Shown one piece after another: positions 19,263-27,452 of a stretch of 64,000 nucleotides of DNA (position 1 is its first letter; every line of letters begins with the position of its first letter). The position numbers were made by a program, and so were the translations under genes. The stretch is from Paraburkholderia sediminicola (GTDB taxonomy: Bacteria; Pseudomonadota; Gammaproteobacteria; Burkholderiales; Burkholderiaceae): NCBI RefSeq assembly GCF_902859805.1, contig NZ_CADIKC010000003.1, forward strand, positions 496,001-560,000, in the 5' to 3' direction. The notes beneath the pieces are model-generated. The model did not search any database and was not told where the DNA came from. It saw only the letters and a program-made list of their open reading frames with translations.

Positions 19263-19497
19263 GTTGCCTCCGGAGACGGGAATACAGGCGCACGCGCAGG
19301 AACGGCCGTGCGAAGCAAAGCGCACAGAACGCGGCGACGATGACGACGAAGAGCTTGCCGGCCGACACGCCGGCGAACAGCCAGAGAACCGTGTCGGCGA
19401 GGCCGAACAGGAAACCGATGTGTCGGTGCTGTGCGGGGCCGGTGACGAACCACGCTGCGCAGCATGTGGTGATGGCGACGAGAAGGGCGAAGATCAC
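19255..19497 (-). CDS. Small membrane protein
   Basis: An 80-residue protein with a GTG start. Three hydrophobic stretches are visible (IFALLVAITTCCAAWFV, IGFLFGLADTVLWLFAGV and LFVVIVAAFCALCFA), followed by a basic tail RVRLYSRLRRQ. It overlaps both neighbours by a few bases in the early operon. Function unknown. Confidence 0.55.
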   Translation of the reverse strand: MIFALLVAITTCCAAWFVTGPAQHRHIGFLFGLADTVLWLFAGVSAGKLFVVIVAAFCALCFARPFLRVRLYSRLRRQHG

Positions 19498-19838
19498 GCG
19501 GCCTCCTTGATACGGAGCGCACGCGGCTTGCGCTTGGCTTTTGCGATCGTCTTGTCGGCAAGGCTGGCGGCTTGCTTGCGACGGTGTTTGTTGATCGCGG
19601 CGTCGCAGTCGTACTCGTTTGGAACCGATATGGACGTACTGACAACCGTCGGCCCGTCCAGAATCATGTAAAGCGTGTGCACGCTGCCATGCAGTGGCCG
19701 CCGCGCTACGACGTGCTTGCCCACCATGATTGGCGTCGTCGAGCGCGGCGCCATTGGGTCGTATTTAACGTAGGTGCGAAGGCCGATCGTGTCTCGGCGT
19801 GTCGGTTCCTGCGGAACCTGGAGTCTGTGTTTTTGCAT
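19494..19838 (-). CDS. Phage protein of unknown function
   Basis: A 114-residue basic protein (starts MQKHRLQVPQEPTRRD; the C-terminus is rich in Lys and Arg, KTIAKAKRKPRALRIKEAA). It may bind nucleic acid, but no family is recognised. The stop overlaps the GTG start of the next gene. Confidence 0.5.
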   Translation of the reverse strand: MQKHRLQVPQEPTRRDTIGLRTYVKYDPMAPRSTTPIMVGKHVVARRPLHGSVHTLYMILDGPTVVSTSISVPNEYDCDAAINKHRRKQAASLADKTIAKAKRKPRALRIKEAA

Positions 19839-19844
19839 GTGGCG

Positions 19845-20042
19845 TTAGTCGATGTCGCCAGCGGCAAGACGTTTGCCGTCCAGCGTGGGTTGGTCTAATT
19901 GCGCTCGCTTTTTCCGCAGCTCGGCACAATTCGCGAGGCAGATCCGCAGAGCGGGGATTGCAGTGGCGGGAGAGCCGGGAAGATGGCGGAGGCGATGTTC
20001 CCGCGCGATGTCGATATCGGTGACGGGAATCCGCTCGGCCAT
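19845..20042 (-). CDS. Small phage protein of unknown function
   Basis: A 65-residue protein starting MAERIPVTDIDIAREHRLRH. The tight spacing to its neighbours (six bases downstream, eight upstream) supports it as part of the leftward operon. Not recognised. Confidence 0.5.
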   Translation of the reverse strand: MAERIPVTDIDIAREHRLRHLPGSPATAIPALRICLANCAELRKKRAQLDQPTLDGKRLAAGDID

Positions 20043-20050
20043 ATCGGCTC

Positions 20051-20209
20051 CTACACCACGCGAACTTGAGACTGGGCTTCGGCGAAGCTGCGGCCTGACC
20101 CCGAAGTGACTTTCGCGAACGCAACCACAAGGGCGATCACGAAAAACACGGCGACGATGCCCATTGGAACTTCGGGCTCAGGCGGTGCGTTGCGATTGCG
20201 TTTTGCCAT
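20051..20209 (-). CDS. Small single-span membrane protein
   Basis: A 52-residue protein with a basic start MAKRNRNAPPEPEVPM and one membrane segment GIVAVFFVIALVVAFA. It carries one of the dispersed palindromes (20102-20114). Function unknown. Confidence 0.5.
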   Translation of the reverse strand: MAKRNRNAPPEPEVPMGIVAVFFVIALVVAFAKVTSGSGRSFAEAQSQVRVV

Positions 20210-20219
20210 GGCGTCCGCC

Positions 20220-20429
20220 TCAGACCGTTGCGCGAACTGCCACGTGGGCCGTGCTCGATGCCGGCGGCGGCGCAAAGAGGCTCAAGCCGACTACGACTGC
20301 GGCCACAATCAGGGAGAGGCGGTAGACCGGCGACTTCTCAAAGTCACTTTGCAGCGGCATAAGATCGTCCTGCATGCCTCGAAGCCATGCCCGGCGGCCG
20401 TCTCCGGCGGAATCAACTATTTCTTTCAT
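20220..20429 (-). CDS. First gene of the leftward early operon, single-span membrane protein
   Basis: A 69-residue protein starting MKEIVDSAGDGRRAW with one hydrophobic stretch (LSLIVAAVVVGLSLFA) near the C-terminus. The frame continues upstream to 20501, but that part contains the operator and both promoter boxes, so the start at 20429 with the Shine-Dalgarno GGAG is preferred. It contains a perfect CAAAGTCACTTTG palindrome at 20339-20351. Confidence 0.5.
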   Translation of the reverse strand: MKEIVDSAGDGRRAWLRGMQDDLMPLQSDFEKSPVYRLSLIVAAVVVGLSLFAPPPASSTAHVAVRATV

Positions 20430-20477
20430 CAAGGTTCTCCGTCGTTCGAGCGCGTCGGAGCGGCGCGCTTCGAGCGA

Positions 20478-20506
20478 AGTATCCCCAAAGGGATATTTCA
20501 TGTCAA
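20478..20506 (-). promoter_or_regulatory. Leftward early promoter (PL-like)
   Basis: Read on the minus strand: -35 TTGACA (20506-20501), a 17-base spacer, -10 GATACT (20483-20478). It should drive the operon running from 20429 to 15157. One operator lies in the spacer and another overlaps the upstream edge of the -35 box. Confidence 0.75.
20480..20496. promoter_or_regulatory. Repressor operator in PL spacer
   Basis: Palindrome TATCCCCAAAGGGATAT. It shares the TATCCC(N4)GGGATA pattern with three other sites in the immunity region and lies between the -35 and -10 boxes, where a bound repressor would block RNA polymerase. Confidence 0.7.
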
Positions 20507-20521
20507 TCCTTTTGGGGATAT
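20505..20521. promoter_or_regulatory. Second PL operator
   Basis: AATCCTTTTGGGGATAT, the same operator in inverse orientation with one weaker half. It overlaps the -35 box of PL. Its centre is 25 bases from that of the first site. Confidence 0.65.
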
Positions 20522-20576
20522 CCGTAATCGGAATTCTGCGCCCGAGGCAGAATCGGGCTTCAAAAGTCGCGGGTGA

Positions 20577-21086
20577 TTACCCGCTAGAGGATTGCTTTGC
20601 GGCGCGCGGGCGAGGTCGGCTGAGCAGCCAGTTCACCGAGAGTTGACCTGCCAGCATCAGGACGGAATCGAGCCACGGAATCTCGTTGATATACGTGGCG
20701 AACATGAAGGCGATCGACACGAGTGGCACCAGTGTCGCGAGGCCTTGTTGAAATCGGTTTTGGCGCCGTGGTTTTACGGCGTGAAAGCGAAGGATCGTTG
20801 AGAGGCGATCGAGCGCATCCGCAGTGGGAGCCGCGAAGTCGCGTTCAATGCCGGTCGCGCTGAACTCCACGGTGCCATCTGGCAGTACTGTGGCCATCGC
20901 GATTGCCACAGGCGCTGCGGCGTCATTCGTGCAGGCGAGTGTGGTTAGGCGTTCGCGTACGGCAGTTTGGCGCGCAAGGCGGTTGCGGGCCTGCGTTGCG
21001 GCTTCGGAAGCGGGGAAGTGAAAAATATTACTTCCGACGTCTGCTGCCTCGATGCCCCGGAATGGCTTTTTGGTCTTGGTTTTCAT
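20577..21086 (-). CDS. Phage protein with C-terminal membrane segments
   Basis: A 169-residue protein. The N-terminal two thirds are soluble-like; the C-terminal part holds hydrophobic stretches (ATLVPLVSIAFMFATYI then WLDSVLMLAGQLSVNWLL). It is placed just after the repressor gene and overlaps its end by 59 bases, so it may be expressed from the prophage state as a lysogenic cargo gene, for example in superinfection exclusion; that role is a guess. ATG at 21086; a TTG precedes it. Confidence 0.5.
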   Translation of the reverse strand: MKTKTKKPFRGIEAADVGSNIFHFPASEAATQARNRLARQTAVRERLTTLACTNDAAAPVAIAMATVLPDGTVEFSATGIERDFAAPTADALDRLSTILRFHAVKPRRQNRFQQGLATLVPLVSIAFMFATYINEIPWLDSVLMLAGQLSVNWLLSRPRPRAAKQSSSG

Positions 21087-21531
21087 CAATGCTCAACGAT
21101 TCGGTGGAGATTGGACGTTGAGCGGCCCGGCGAGTGCGATCTTCTTGGTCTTTTGTCTGGGTCAGCTTTTGCGATATCGAAAGTGAGTCAGTGTCCGCCG
21201 AGGGCGGCTGCGCCATAACGAAATCAATGTAGCTTTGTATCTTGGCCCGCTCCGCTGCAGGCAGCTTGGCGAACCGCTCTCGGTCGAGCTGCAGCTCGGG
21301 CTCCGCTTCCTCACGGTCAAGGAGGCGGCCAGGGGTGACGCCTATCGCGTCCGCCAGTGCTGCGACAATGCTTATCTGAGTATCCACGTTGCCCGCCAGC
21401 ACACGTGCGACGGAGCTCTGTGAAATGCCGGCTCGATTGGCCAGCTTCGTCTGCGTATCGACGGCCGCGTTCCGGCTCATGTGAGCTCGCACGTTATCCG
21501 CCAATACTTCCCTGAGTGGTTTCCTGTTCAT
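21028..21531 (-). CDS. CI-like prophage repressor without a protease domain
   Basis: A 167-residue protein. The helix-turn-helix of the Cro/CI type covers about residues 20-65 (TKLANRAGISQSSVARVLAG then NVDTQISIVAALADAIGV). The rest is short and helical, and the Ser/Lys self-cleavage domain (peptidase S24) of lambda CI is absent. It is divergent from the Cro-like gene, with operators in between. It should maintain lysogeny by binding the four operators at 20480-20521 and 21555-21616. Confidence 0.82.
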   Translation of the reverse strand: MNRKPLREVLADNVRAHMSRNAAVDTQTKLANRAGISQSSVARVLAGNVDTQISIVAALADAIGVTPGRLLDREEAEPELQLDRERFAKLPAAERAKIQSYIDFVMAQPPSADTDSLSISQKLTQTKDQEDRTRRAAQRPISTESLSIDENQDQKAIPGHRGSRRRK

Positions 21532-21554
21532 ACGCGAAATATTGCCGAATATGG

Positions 21555-21571
21555 ATACCCCTTGCGGGATA
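21555..21571. promoter_or_regulatory. Operator upstream of the repressor gene
   Basis: ATACCCCTTGCGGGATA, the same type as the PL operators. It lies 24 bases before the repressor start and probably controls repressor synthesis (PRM-like). I see no strong -35/-10 pair for PRM. Confidence 0.6.
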
Positions 21572-21590
21572 CTTCGGCGCAGGTGTCCAC

Positions 21591-21619
21591 TTGAGGAAAT
21601 ATCCCCAAAAGGATATGAT
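21591..21619 (+). promoter_or_regulatory. Rightward early promoter (PR-like)
   Basis: -35 TTGAGG (21591-21596), a 17-base spacer and -10 TATGAT (21614-21619). It points to the Cro-like gene at 21651. The spacer contains an operator, as in PL. Confidence 0.75.
21599..21616. promoter_or_regulatory. Operator in PR spacer
   Basis: ATATCCCCAAAAGGATAT, the longest near-palindrome of the four operator copies. It sits between the -35 and -10 boxes of PR. Its centre is 44 bases from that of the operator at 21555. Confidence 0.7.
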
Positions 21620-21650
21620 CCGGTCACTTGCATTGTTTAGGGGCAGAAAA

Positions 21651-21878
21651 ATGCCACAGGAAAAGATGCTGGACACCGTCATGCGCAAGCTTGACGAAAC
21701 ACGCGGCACCTGGCCGGAGATATCCGACCGAAGCGGGGTGCCGTATCAGACCCTCACCAAGATCGCTTGCGGGATCGTTCGCGATCCGCGCGTTTCCACG
21801 GTGCAGGCCTTGCTTGATTACTTCGCGACTCGGCCGGAGCAATCGACGGCGGCCGATCGCGCTGGGGCGACGCACTGA
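21651..21878 (+). CDS. Cro-like small repressor
   Basis: A 75-residue protein with a helix-turn-helix (GTWPEISDRSGVPYQTLTKI) and no other domain. It is the first gene after PR and divergent from the repressor, the usual place of Cro. The start ATG at 21651 has AGGGG upstream; a longer frame from 21516 runs through the operators and promoter and is rejected. Confidence 0.75.
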   Translation: MPQEKMLDTVMRKLDETRGTWPEISDRSGVPYQTLTKIACGIVRDPRVSTVQALLDYFATRPEQSTAADRAGATH

Positions 21879-21952
21879 CGGTTTTTTGAACATAGCGGTT
21901 TGGTTGGTGCGGTGAGTTTGCATAGTACGGACCAGCGCACGCGGTAAACAGA

Positions 21953-22501
21953 ATGAAACGCGGCGTCTACAAAGACAAAATTGGGGCTCAAATGACCTGC
22001 AGATATAGCGGCACGGACTGGCTCGACGTGCTTTACACCTCGGTGCGCAATACCCCCGGTGGCGTCGCAGACGCAGCGGCTTTCCTTACCAATCGACGCG
22101 GTAAGAGCATTGGTACAGAGTCGCTGCGCCTGCGTTTGCGTGGTGAAGGCGAAAACCGCCTCTCGATGGAAATGTTCGAGTTGCTGATCGAATGGATGGA
22201 AGAGAAGCGACAACCGCATTTTGTCGACGCGATCCACGCGCTGAATGAACGATTCGGCCTGCGCGCAACGACGGCGGAAGACGTCGACGCGCTCGGCGGT
22301 GTTGATCGCGTTGCGCTCGATGCTCTTGAGCTCACACGCCAGACTGGTGTCGTCGCCGGCGAAGTTCGCGAGGCGATCTCGGACGGCAAGATCACGGGGC
22401 AGGAGGCCGACGCGATTGTCGTGGCCGCCCGCGCACAGCAGGGAATCATTGACCGCATGGTCGGTGCGGTCCTGCGCCTTAGCAAATCAGGTCGTCAATA
22501 A
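21953..22501 (+). CDS. CII-like phage regulatory protein
   Basis: A 182-residue protein. The part LRLRLRGEGENRLSMEMFEL with LIEWMEEKRQPHFVDAIHAL looks like the phage CII/CP76 regulatory family, and its place after the Cro-like gene fits a lysogeny activator. A second start at 21992 (MTCRYSGTDWLDVLYTS) has GGGG upstream and is also possible. The family call is from pattern only. Confidence 0.55.
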   Translation: MKRGVYKDKIGAQMTCRYSGTDWLDVLYTSVRNTPGGVADAAAFLTNRRGKSIGTESLRLRLRGEGENRLSMEMFELLIEWMEEKRQPHFVDAIHALNERFGLRATTAEDVDALGGVDRVALDALELTRQTGVVAGEVREAISDGKITGQEADAIVVAARAQQGIIDRMVGAVLRLSKSGRQ

Positions 22502-22504
22502 CTG

Positions 22505-22885
22505 ATGCGCTTCAAACCGGGAATGATGTGCTGCAACCCGCATCGGGAGCAGGTCGGTCTGTCCTGCGACTACGGCTGGCAGCTTTTGTGCGGCACCAAC
22601 GAGCTCGCGCGATTGGCTGAACACGCGCCTGACAGCGTGCCGCAGTTCATCACGGTTCTGCTGCAGACGTTTCCGCAGTCCGCCGACTTCATCGCGAAGC
22701 ATGCGGTGAGCACCGGTCAGACCGACAGTTTCGTTTCACGCGCAGCACTCTACTGCGCGGCTCTTCAAACCAAGACCGAACGCAACGCATTCAGAAGCCA
22801 GATCGGCGGCTATCTGAACGCGGAAAAACTGGCTCGTTTCGACCAGTTGATGTCGGCGGAATGGTCTCGTCTTCGTTCCAAATAA
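22505..22885 (+). CDS. Phage protein of unknown function
   Basis: A 126-residue protein starting MRFKPGMMCCNPHREQVGLS. The rest is helical without recognisable motif. It follows the previous gene by three bases. It belongs to the rightward early operon before the replication gene. Confidence 0.55.
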   Translation: MRFKPGMMCCNPHREQVGLSCDYGWQLLCGTNELARLAEHAPDSVPQFITVLLQTFPQSADFIAKHAVSTGQTDSFVSRAALYCAALQTKTERNAFRSQIGGYLNAEKLARFDQLMSAEWSRLRSK

Positions 22886-22895
22886 TCCGGGGATT

Positions 22896-22908
22896 CAAAG
22901 TGACTTTG
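22896..22908. promoter_or_regulatory. Perfect CAAAGTGACTTTG palindrome at a start codon
   Basis: One of two perfect copies of the dispersed palindrome. Its GTG (22900-22902) is the probable start codon of the next small gene, so a protein bound here could block both transcription and, as RNA, initiation. Confidence 0.55.
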
Positions 22909-23043
22909 TCCAATACCGCTTCCGCACTTCGAGCGCGGCATCCGCTCGCACGCAAACTCGTCGCAAGCGCAGGGAGATTCGCGGCGGGTCGCGCCAAATG
23001 GCGTCGCCTGTTTGACCGTGAACGCGCCCTGATCGCAGGTTGA
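22900..23043 (+). CDS. Small basic phage protein
   Basis: A 47-residue protein, GTG start, continuing TLSNTASALRARHPLARKLV. It is Arg/Ala-rich and ends four bases before the primase gene. An ATG upstream at 22861 would lie inside the previous gene. The GTG with CCGGGG about ten bases ahead is a reasonable start. Not recognised. Confidence 0.45.
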   Translation: MTLSNTASALRARHPLARKLVASAGRFAAGRAKWRRLFDRERALIAG

Positions 23044-23046
23044 CGC

Positions 23047-25788
23047 ATGGCATCACTTGAACAGATCGCAGCACAACTCGCAGCGGCTGGTCATCCGAAA
23101 CTTCCGGAAGGCCATCCGCGCGTCTCCGACAACGGCAAGCCGCACCGCTATGGTCCGGGCAAAAAATTCTGGTATTCGATCCATCAGGTTGTGCGGCATG
23201 GGCAGGTACTTGGCTACATCGGCGCGTACGGCCGTTGGGTCGGTGATGACAACGGCTCGCAGGCTTTTGAGTGGCAGGGTGAGGCCGCTGCGCCCGAAGA
23301 CCTGGCCGCCACGCGCGCCCGCCAAGCTGAGCTTGATCGCGAAGACGAGCGGAAGCGGGTGCATGCCGCGAAGATGGCTTCTAATCGGGCGCGTCAGCAG
23401 TGGCAGCACGCGTTCGAAGACGGCGAGTCGGCGTATCTGGTCCGCAAACAGATCACGCCGGAAGGCGTTCGCTTTGATGCCGAAGGCACGCTGCTGGTGC
23501 CGATGTATCAGTACGGCGTCGGCGAGCCGCGAATGGTCGGGTTGCAGAAGGTGACGCCTGATGGCGCGAAGCGGTTTAACAAGGGCATGGAAAAGAAAGG
23601 CGCTGAGTTCCGCATTGGCGAGCTCACCGTCGACGACAAGATCGTCATGCTCGCGGAAGGGTACGCAACCGGCCGCTCGATCCGCATGGCGACGGATGCC
23701 CAGATCCCACTGTCTGTGTGTTATGACGCGGGCGGGATCTTGCCGGCCGCGCGCGCGTTGCGTTCGGCGTACCCGGACATTCACATCCTGATCTGTGCTG
23801 ACGACGACTGGAAGATCGAGCAGCGCCTGCGTGAACACGTCGCGGCAGATTACGGTTACAGCGGCGAGCTGGTGATCGGTGCCGCCGCTATCGAGATCGA
23901 GGCGAAGAACACCTCGTACATGCTGCATGCTCAGTACAAGCAGATCAACGGTGGCGTCGAGTACATCGAGCTCGCGGTCTGGAACGACGTTATGCCGGAG
24001 CGCGTGTGGCGCTTCGAAAATACCGGGCGCAAGCGTGCCGAAGAGGCAGTCGCTGATGTGGGCCACGCGAGCATCGTGTATCCGCGTTTTGCCGATCGCG
24101 GCGAGCGCAAGCTGACCGACTTCAACGACCTGCATTGCGAAGAGGGCTTGCACGTCGTCAAGGCGCAGATCGAGGCGGCGCTGCTCGCGGCGCTCGCTCC
24201 TGCCGCCGACGAGATACCTCCATATCCGCACCTTCACGCCGTGGCGCCAATCGCCGATCCGCTGTACGGCGAGGCAGTTGCTCTCGTCCGGCAGGGTCGC
24301 CGTGCGACCGTCTCCGGCGTGCAACGTGGCCTGCGTATTGGCTACAACCGTGCGGCAGCATTGATCGAGGAGATGCAGAAAGCCGGTGTGATCTCAGCTC
24401 CGGCTGCGAACGACGTACGTACGGTAATTGACCCGCATTCCGCGGCCTCCGCGACGTCTGCTGACGCGAGCAGAGCCGACGGCGAGGTGGAGAACGGTGC
24501 CTTCACGTGGCGTCAGCAGTTGCGGCGGGCAGAGAAGTCGGCCGCGATCCTGCCATCGCTCGACAACATTTTCGCGATCCTGTCGAACGACGAGAAATGG
24601 CAGGGCGTCTTCGGTTTTGAGCAGTTTTCGCTTCGCATTATGAAGCTCAAGCCGCCGCCGTTTGAGGGTGGTGAAGTCGGCGAGTGGTCCGATCGCGACG
24701 ACGCGCGGTGCGTTCTCTGGCTCGGCCAGCGCTACTCGTTCAGCCCGCGCAGTGATGTCGTCGCCGACGCCGTATTTCTGGTTGCCGATCGCCACCGCTA
24801 TCACGAGGTCCGTGACTATCTGGAAAGCCTCCAGTGGGACAGAAAAGAACGGTTGCGCACCTGGCTCGTTCAATACGCCCTCGCACCGGACACGGAATAC
24901 GTGCGCCTTGTCGCATTCAAGTTCCTGCTCGGCGCAATCGGGCGAGTTATGAAGCCCGGTTGCAAGATGGACAACGTCCTGATTCTGGAGGGCGTACAAG
25001 ACGCTGGTAAGTCGGCGCTGTTCCGCACGTTGTGGGGCGAGAAGTGGTTCACCGACGCCAACATCGTGATCGGCGACAAAGACACGTTTTCGGTGATGGC
25101 TGGCAAGTGGCTGATCGAGCTGGCCGAGCTCGATGCGCTGAGCAAGAGCGATTCGTCCAACGCAAAGCGCTTCTTTACGACGGCAGTCGACACATACCGG
25201 CCACCGTATGCACGGCGTGCGATTGACGTGCCACGCCAGAGCGTCTTCGGCGGCACCGTCAACTTTGACACTTACCTCAAAGACGAGTCGGGAAACCGGC
25301 GCTACTGGCCGGTCAAGGCGGGCACGCCGCTCGACCTGCGCGGCCTCGCTCAGGACCGCGATCAGATATGGGCGGAAGCGTACCAGGAGTATCGCGAGTG
25401 GGAGCAGGCGAACGCCGAGGCGGGTGGCGTGCTGCCCGCGCCGTGGCAGGTCTTGCCGCATGAGAAGCCGCTGTTCTCGACAGAGCAGGAAGCGCGCTAC
25501 GAAGGCGACATCTACGAGACCATGATCGCGCGTCATATCGCCATGCTGGGCAAGGTGACGATGGAAGACATTCTAGGCGATTGCCTGAAGCTGGAAATCG
25601 CGAAGTGGTCGCCGGCTGAGCAACGTCGTGTAGGTAAGGCCATGAAATCGCTTGGCTGGATCCGCAAGCGCGCATCCAGTGGCAACCGCGAGTGGTACTA
25701 CACGCCTCCAGATCCCGTCGACGAGCCGATGCCCGTCATTCCGGCCACTGTTGCGCGAGCGGAGCACGACGATGACGCGCCGCTCTGA
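23047..25788 (+). CDS. Phage primase-helicase (Toprim plus VapE-type domain)
   Basis: A 913-residue replication protein. Residues about 130-275 carry a Toprim-like segment ([16 protein letters not shown] and [10 protein letters not shown]) with the acidic residues of primases. The part from about 560 to 830 is a virulence-associated-E type P-loop domain with Walker [15 protein letters not shown], then [12 protein letters not shown] and [11 protein letters not shown]. The protein likely primes and unwinds phage DNA at its origin. A repeat-rich candidate origin follows directly. Confidence 0.85.
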   Translation: MASLEQIAAQLAAAGHPKLPEGHPRVSDNGKPHRYGPGKKFWYSIHQVVRHGQVLGYIGAYGRWVGDDNGSQAFEWQGEAAAPEDLAATRARQAELDREDERKRVHAAKMASNRARQQWQHAFEDGESAYLVRKQITPEGVRFDAEGTLLVPMYQYGVGEPRMVGLQKVTPDGAKRFNKGMEKKGAEFRIGELTVDDKIVMLAEGYATGRSIRMATDAQIPLSVCYDAGGILPAARALRSAYPDIHILICADDDWKIEQRLREHVAADYGYSGELVIGAAAIEIEAKNTSYMLHAQYKQINGGVEYIELAVWNDVMPERVWRFENTGRKRAEEAVADVGHASIVYPRFADRGERKLTDFNDLHCEEGLHVVKAQIEAALLAALAPAADEIPPYPHLHAVAPIADPLYGEAVALVRQGRRATVSGVQRGLRIGYNRAAALIEEMQKAGVISAPAANDVRTVIDPHSAASATSADASRADGEVENGAFTWRQQLRRAEKSAAILPSLDNIFAILSNDEKWQGVFGFEQFSLRIMKLKPPPFEGGEVGEWSDRDDARCVLWLGQRYSFSPRSDVVADAVFLVADRHRYHEVRDYLESLQWDRKERLRTWLVQYALAPDTEYVRLVAFKFLLGAIGRVMKPGCKMDNVLILEGVQDAGKSALFRTLWGEKWFTDANIVIGDKDTFSVMAGKWLIELAELDALSKSDSSNAKRFFTTAVDTYRPPYARRAIDVPRQSVFGGTVNFDTYLKDESGNRRYWPVKAGTPLDLRGLAQDRDQIWAEAYQEYREWEQANAEAGGVLPAPWQVLPHEKPLFSTEQEARYEGDIYETMIARHIAMLGKVTMEDILGDCLKLEIAKWSPAEQRRVGKAMKSLGWIRKRASSGNREWYYTPPDPVDEPMPVIPATVARAEHDDDAPL

Positions 25789-26059
25789 TGCCAATTTCGT
25801 CGCGCCGTTTTGCTCGCCCGCCGCACGCTTTGGCGCGCGCGTCAGCGTACGTCGGCGCGCTGCAGTCAGTTTTTCGGCGCGCTGCAAACGGTCCCATGTC
25901 CCGACGTCCCAAGCGCATCGCCTCGCGTATGTGCGCGTGATGCGTGCGACGTGCGCGACGTGCATGCGAGGGTGCGCATGTCGCGGGCGCCCGCGCGCAT
26001 TCGCAACTTTTTTTCCTTGGGACATTGGGACAATGGGACGGAATGGGGGTAAGCAATGA
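25772..26059 (+). CDS. Doubtful small ORF across the candidate origin
   Basis: A 95-residue frame starting inside the end of the primase gene. The composition is odd (Arg, Ala, Cys) and the sequence reflects the inverted GGGACA repeats below it. It could be a real overlapping gene, but the frame may be open only because of the GC-rich DNA. No family. Confidence 0.2.
   Translation: MTRRSDANFVAPFCSPAARFGARVSVRRRAAVSFSARCKRSHVPTSQAHRLAYVRVMRATCATCMRGCACRGRPRAFATFFPWDIGTMGRNGGKQ
25891..26039. repeat. Iteron-like repeats, candidate replication origin
   Basis: Right end: three tandem 8-base words TTGGGACA, TTGGGACA, ATGGGACG at 26017-26040, next to a run of eight T. Left end: the inverse, GTCCCATGTCCCGACGTCCC plus AA at 25891-25912. 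The two arms are about 105 bases apart. Position directly after the primase-helicase gene fits a phage origin. Function is inferred. Confidence 0.5.
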
Positions 26060-26847
26060 TCGACCTCAAAGAGCAAGCCGGTGTCGCGATGAATGTGCGC
26101 AGTCAGCTTGGTGAGTCGGTCGGTGATCCGCAAGTAACTTTGGCCGCACTTGCATTCGCCGACGATCTTGGACGCTTGCTGTGGCGTATGAAGTACGGTC
26201 AGGATGTGAAACGTGCTGGTGTCCAGCGAGCGACGCTGTTGCTTGCTAGCCGGATTCGATGGTCCGGCAAGTTTGCCCGTAGGAAATTCACAGGGCTCGA
26301 CCACGAAGCGAATCGGGCTCGTCGTTCCGGCGTGAAGGGAGCGAAGGTCGAGCGTGCGATGTCCGATATCGTGGAGCGGTTCGCACGTCGCGTGATTGTC
26401 GAATGGGTCGCGGATCTTTGTCCCTGCTGTGCTGGCCGTGGTGTGACGGGGCGTGCTGAGCGTCAATCCGCACCGCTGATTGTCGAGGTCGAGTGTGGAA
26501 CGTGCTGTGGTGCGCGTTCGATCGTTGTGAGCGAAGAGCGCATTCCGTTCGCGCACAACGGGCGGCATCCGACTGTTTATCGCGAATACGAGCGATGCGG
26601 AACCTGTAACGGCGATGGCAAGTTGCGCGTCGCACAGAAGGCGCGCGGTAACGGTCGGCAGATCTGCGTGGCATGCGATGGAACGGGCCGTTATGCCGTC
26701 GACGATGCGGCTCGCGCGGCTGCGCTCGGTGTATCGCTCAACATCTATCGTGCGCATTGGGCCGCACATTTTCGCGGCATGCTCGCGCTTCTCGACCGCG
26801 TCGACGGCAGTGCGGCTGACATAGTTCGAGCGAAGGTGCGCCGATGA
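26056..26847 (+). CDS. DnaJ-type zinc-finger protein, possible late antiterminator (Q-like)
   Basis: A 263-residue protein. Four CxxC(x)G(x)G-like clusters are visible between residues 122 and 220 (CPCCAGRG, CGTCCGAR, CGTCNGDG, CVACDGTG), which should bind two zinc ions as in DnaJ. Some phage Q antiterminators have a similar finger, and the location between replication and late genes, followed by a terminator at 27021, fits that role. The function is inferred from position. The GGGGGT before the ATG at 26056 serves as Shine-Dalgarno sequence. Confidence 0.5.
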   Translation: MIDLKEQAGVAMNVRSQLGESVGDPQVTLAALAFADDLGRLLWRMKYGQDVKRAGVQRATLLLASRIRWSGKFARRKFTGLDHEANRARRSGVKGAKVERAMSDIVERFARRVIVEWVADLCPCCAGRGVTGRAERQSAPLIVEVECGTCCGARSIVVSEERIPFAHNGRHPTVYREYERCGTCNGDGKLRVAQKARGNGRQICVACDGTGRYAVDDAARAAALGVSLNIYRAHWAAHFRGMLALLDRVDGSAADIVRAKVRR

Positions 26848-26981
26848 AATCACTTGCGTTCCAAGATTTGCGCGGAATATACTCCGCGCATCCTTTACCG
26901 AGTCACTGGATAAACGCAGCGCCCGCGCAAAGGTGGCGCAACCCTCTCGGCGACATAAAAATAATCATCGGAGCCCGTTAG
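26844..26981 (+). CDS. Possible 45-residue ORF
   Basis: Starts with ATGA overlapping the stop of the zinc-finger gene and encodes MKSLAFQDLRGIYSAHPLPS and a further 25 residues. Coupled translation is possible, but the stretch also holds a hairpin (GCGCGGA/TCCGCGC at 26870-26889), and it may instead be a regulatory leader for the late genes. Confidence 0.25.
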   Translation: MKSLAFQDLRGIYSAHPLPSHWINAAPAQRWRNPLGDIKIIIGAR

Positions 26982-27020
26982 GTCATGTGGAGGCGTTCGC
27001 CTTCACGAAACACATACTCG

Positions 27021-27052
27021 AAGCCCTGATCGCGAAAGCCTCAGGGCTTTTT
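27021..27052 (+). terminator. Intrinsic terminator ahead of the late genes
   Basis: AAGCCCTGA (27021-27029) pairs with TCAGGGCTT (27041-27049), then a T run. It stands between the Q-like gene and HNH. In lambda-type phages such a terminator is read through only with Q. Confidence 0.75.
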
Positions 27053-27068
27053 GCATTGGTCTCAACGT

Positions 27069-27452
27069 ATGCCGAAGAAAGCACCGACACCGTGCCGTCA
27101 TCCCGGATGTGCACAGCTTGTCGATCGCGCTGGCTATTGCGACGAACACAAGCGCGATGCTGTCGGCTGGCGTTCAGATGCGCATCGCGGCAACCGTCAC
27201 GCACGCGGTTACGGATCCGAGTGGACACGAACGCGCATTCGCATCCTCAAGCGTGACTGTGGTCTGTGTCAGGTCTGTCTGCGTGCAGGCGACGTGACCA
27301 AGGCCGATAGCGTTGACCACGTTGTGCCGAAGGCCGAAGGTGGCACGGACGACGACGACAACCTGCAGGCGATCTGCGATCCGTGCCACGCGACCAAGAC
27401 GGCGCAGGAAAGTGCGCGAGCGCGACAGCGGGCCGCTGCAGGCTCGGTCTAG
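27069..27452 (+). CDS. HNH endonuclease
   Basis: A 127-residue protein. The HNH core is seen in VDHVVPKAEGGTDDDDNLQA followed by ICDPCHATKT, with a zinc-binding pair CGLCQVC ahead of it and another cysteine cluster near the N-terminus (CRHPGCAQL). HNH proteins next to terminase genes of HK97-type phages assist terminase cutting at cos. The start at 27069 (MPKKAPTPCRHPGC) follows the terminator by 17 bases. Confidence 0.9.
   Translation: MPKKAPTPCRHPGCAQLVDRAGYCDEHKRDAVGWRSDAHRGNRHARGYGSEWTRTRIRILKRDCGLCQVCLRAGDVTKADSVDHVVPKAEGGTDDDDNLQAICDPCHATKTAQESARARQRAAAGSV

Noticed and set aside
20430..20501. N-terminal extension of the first early-operon gene (start at 20501)
   Set aside because: It would contain the operator and the -10 box of PL; the start at 20429 has a better ribosome-binding site.
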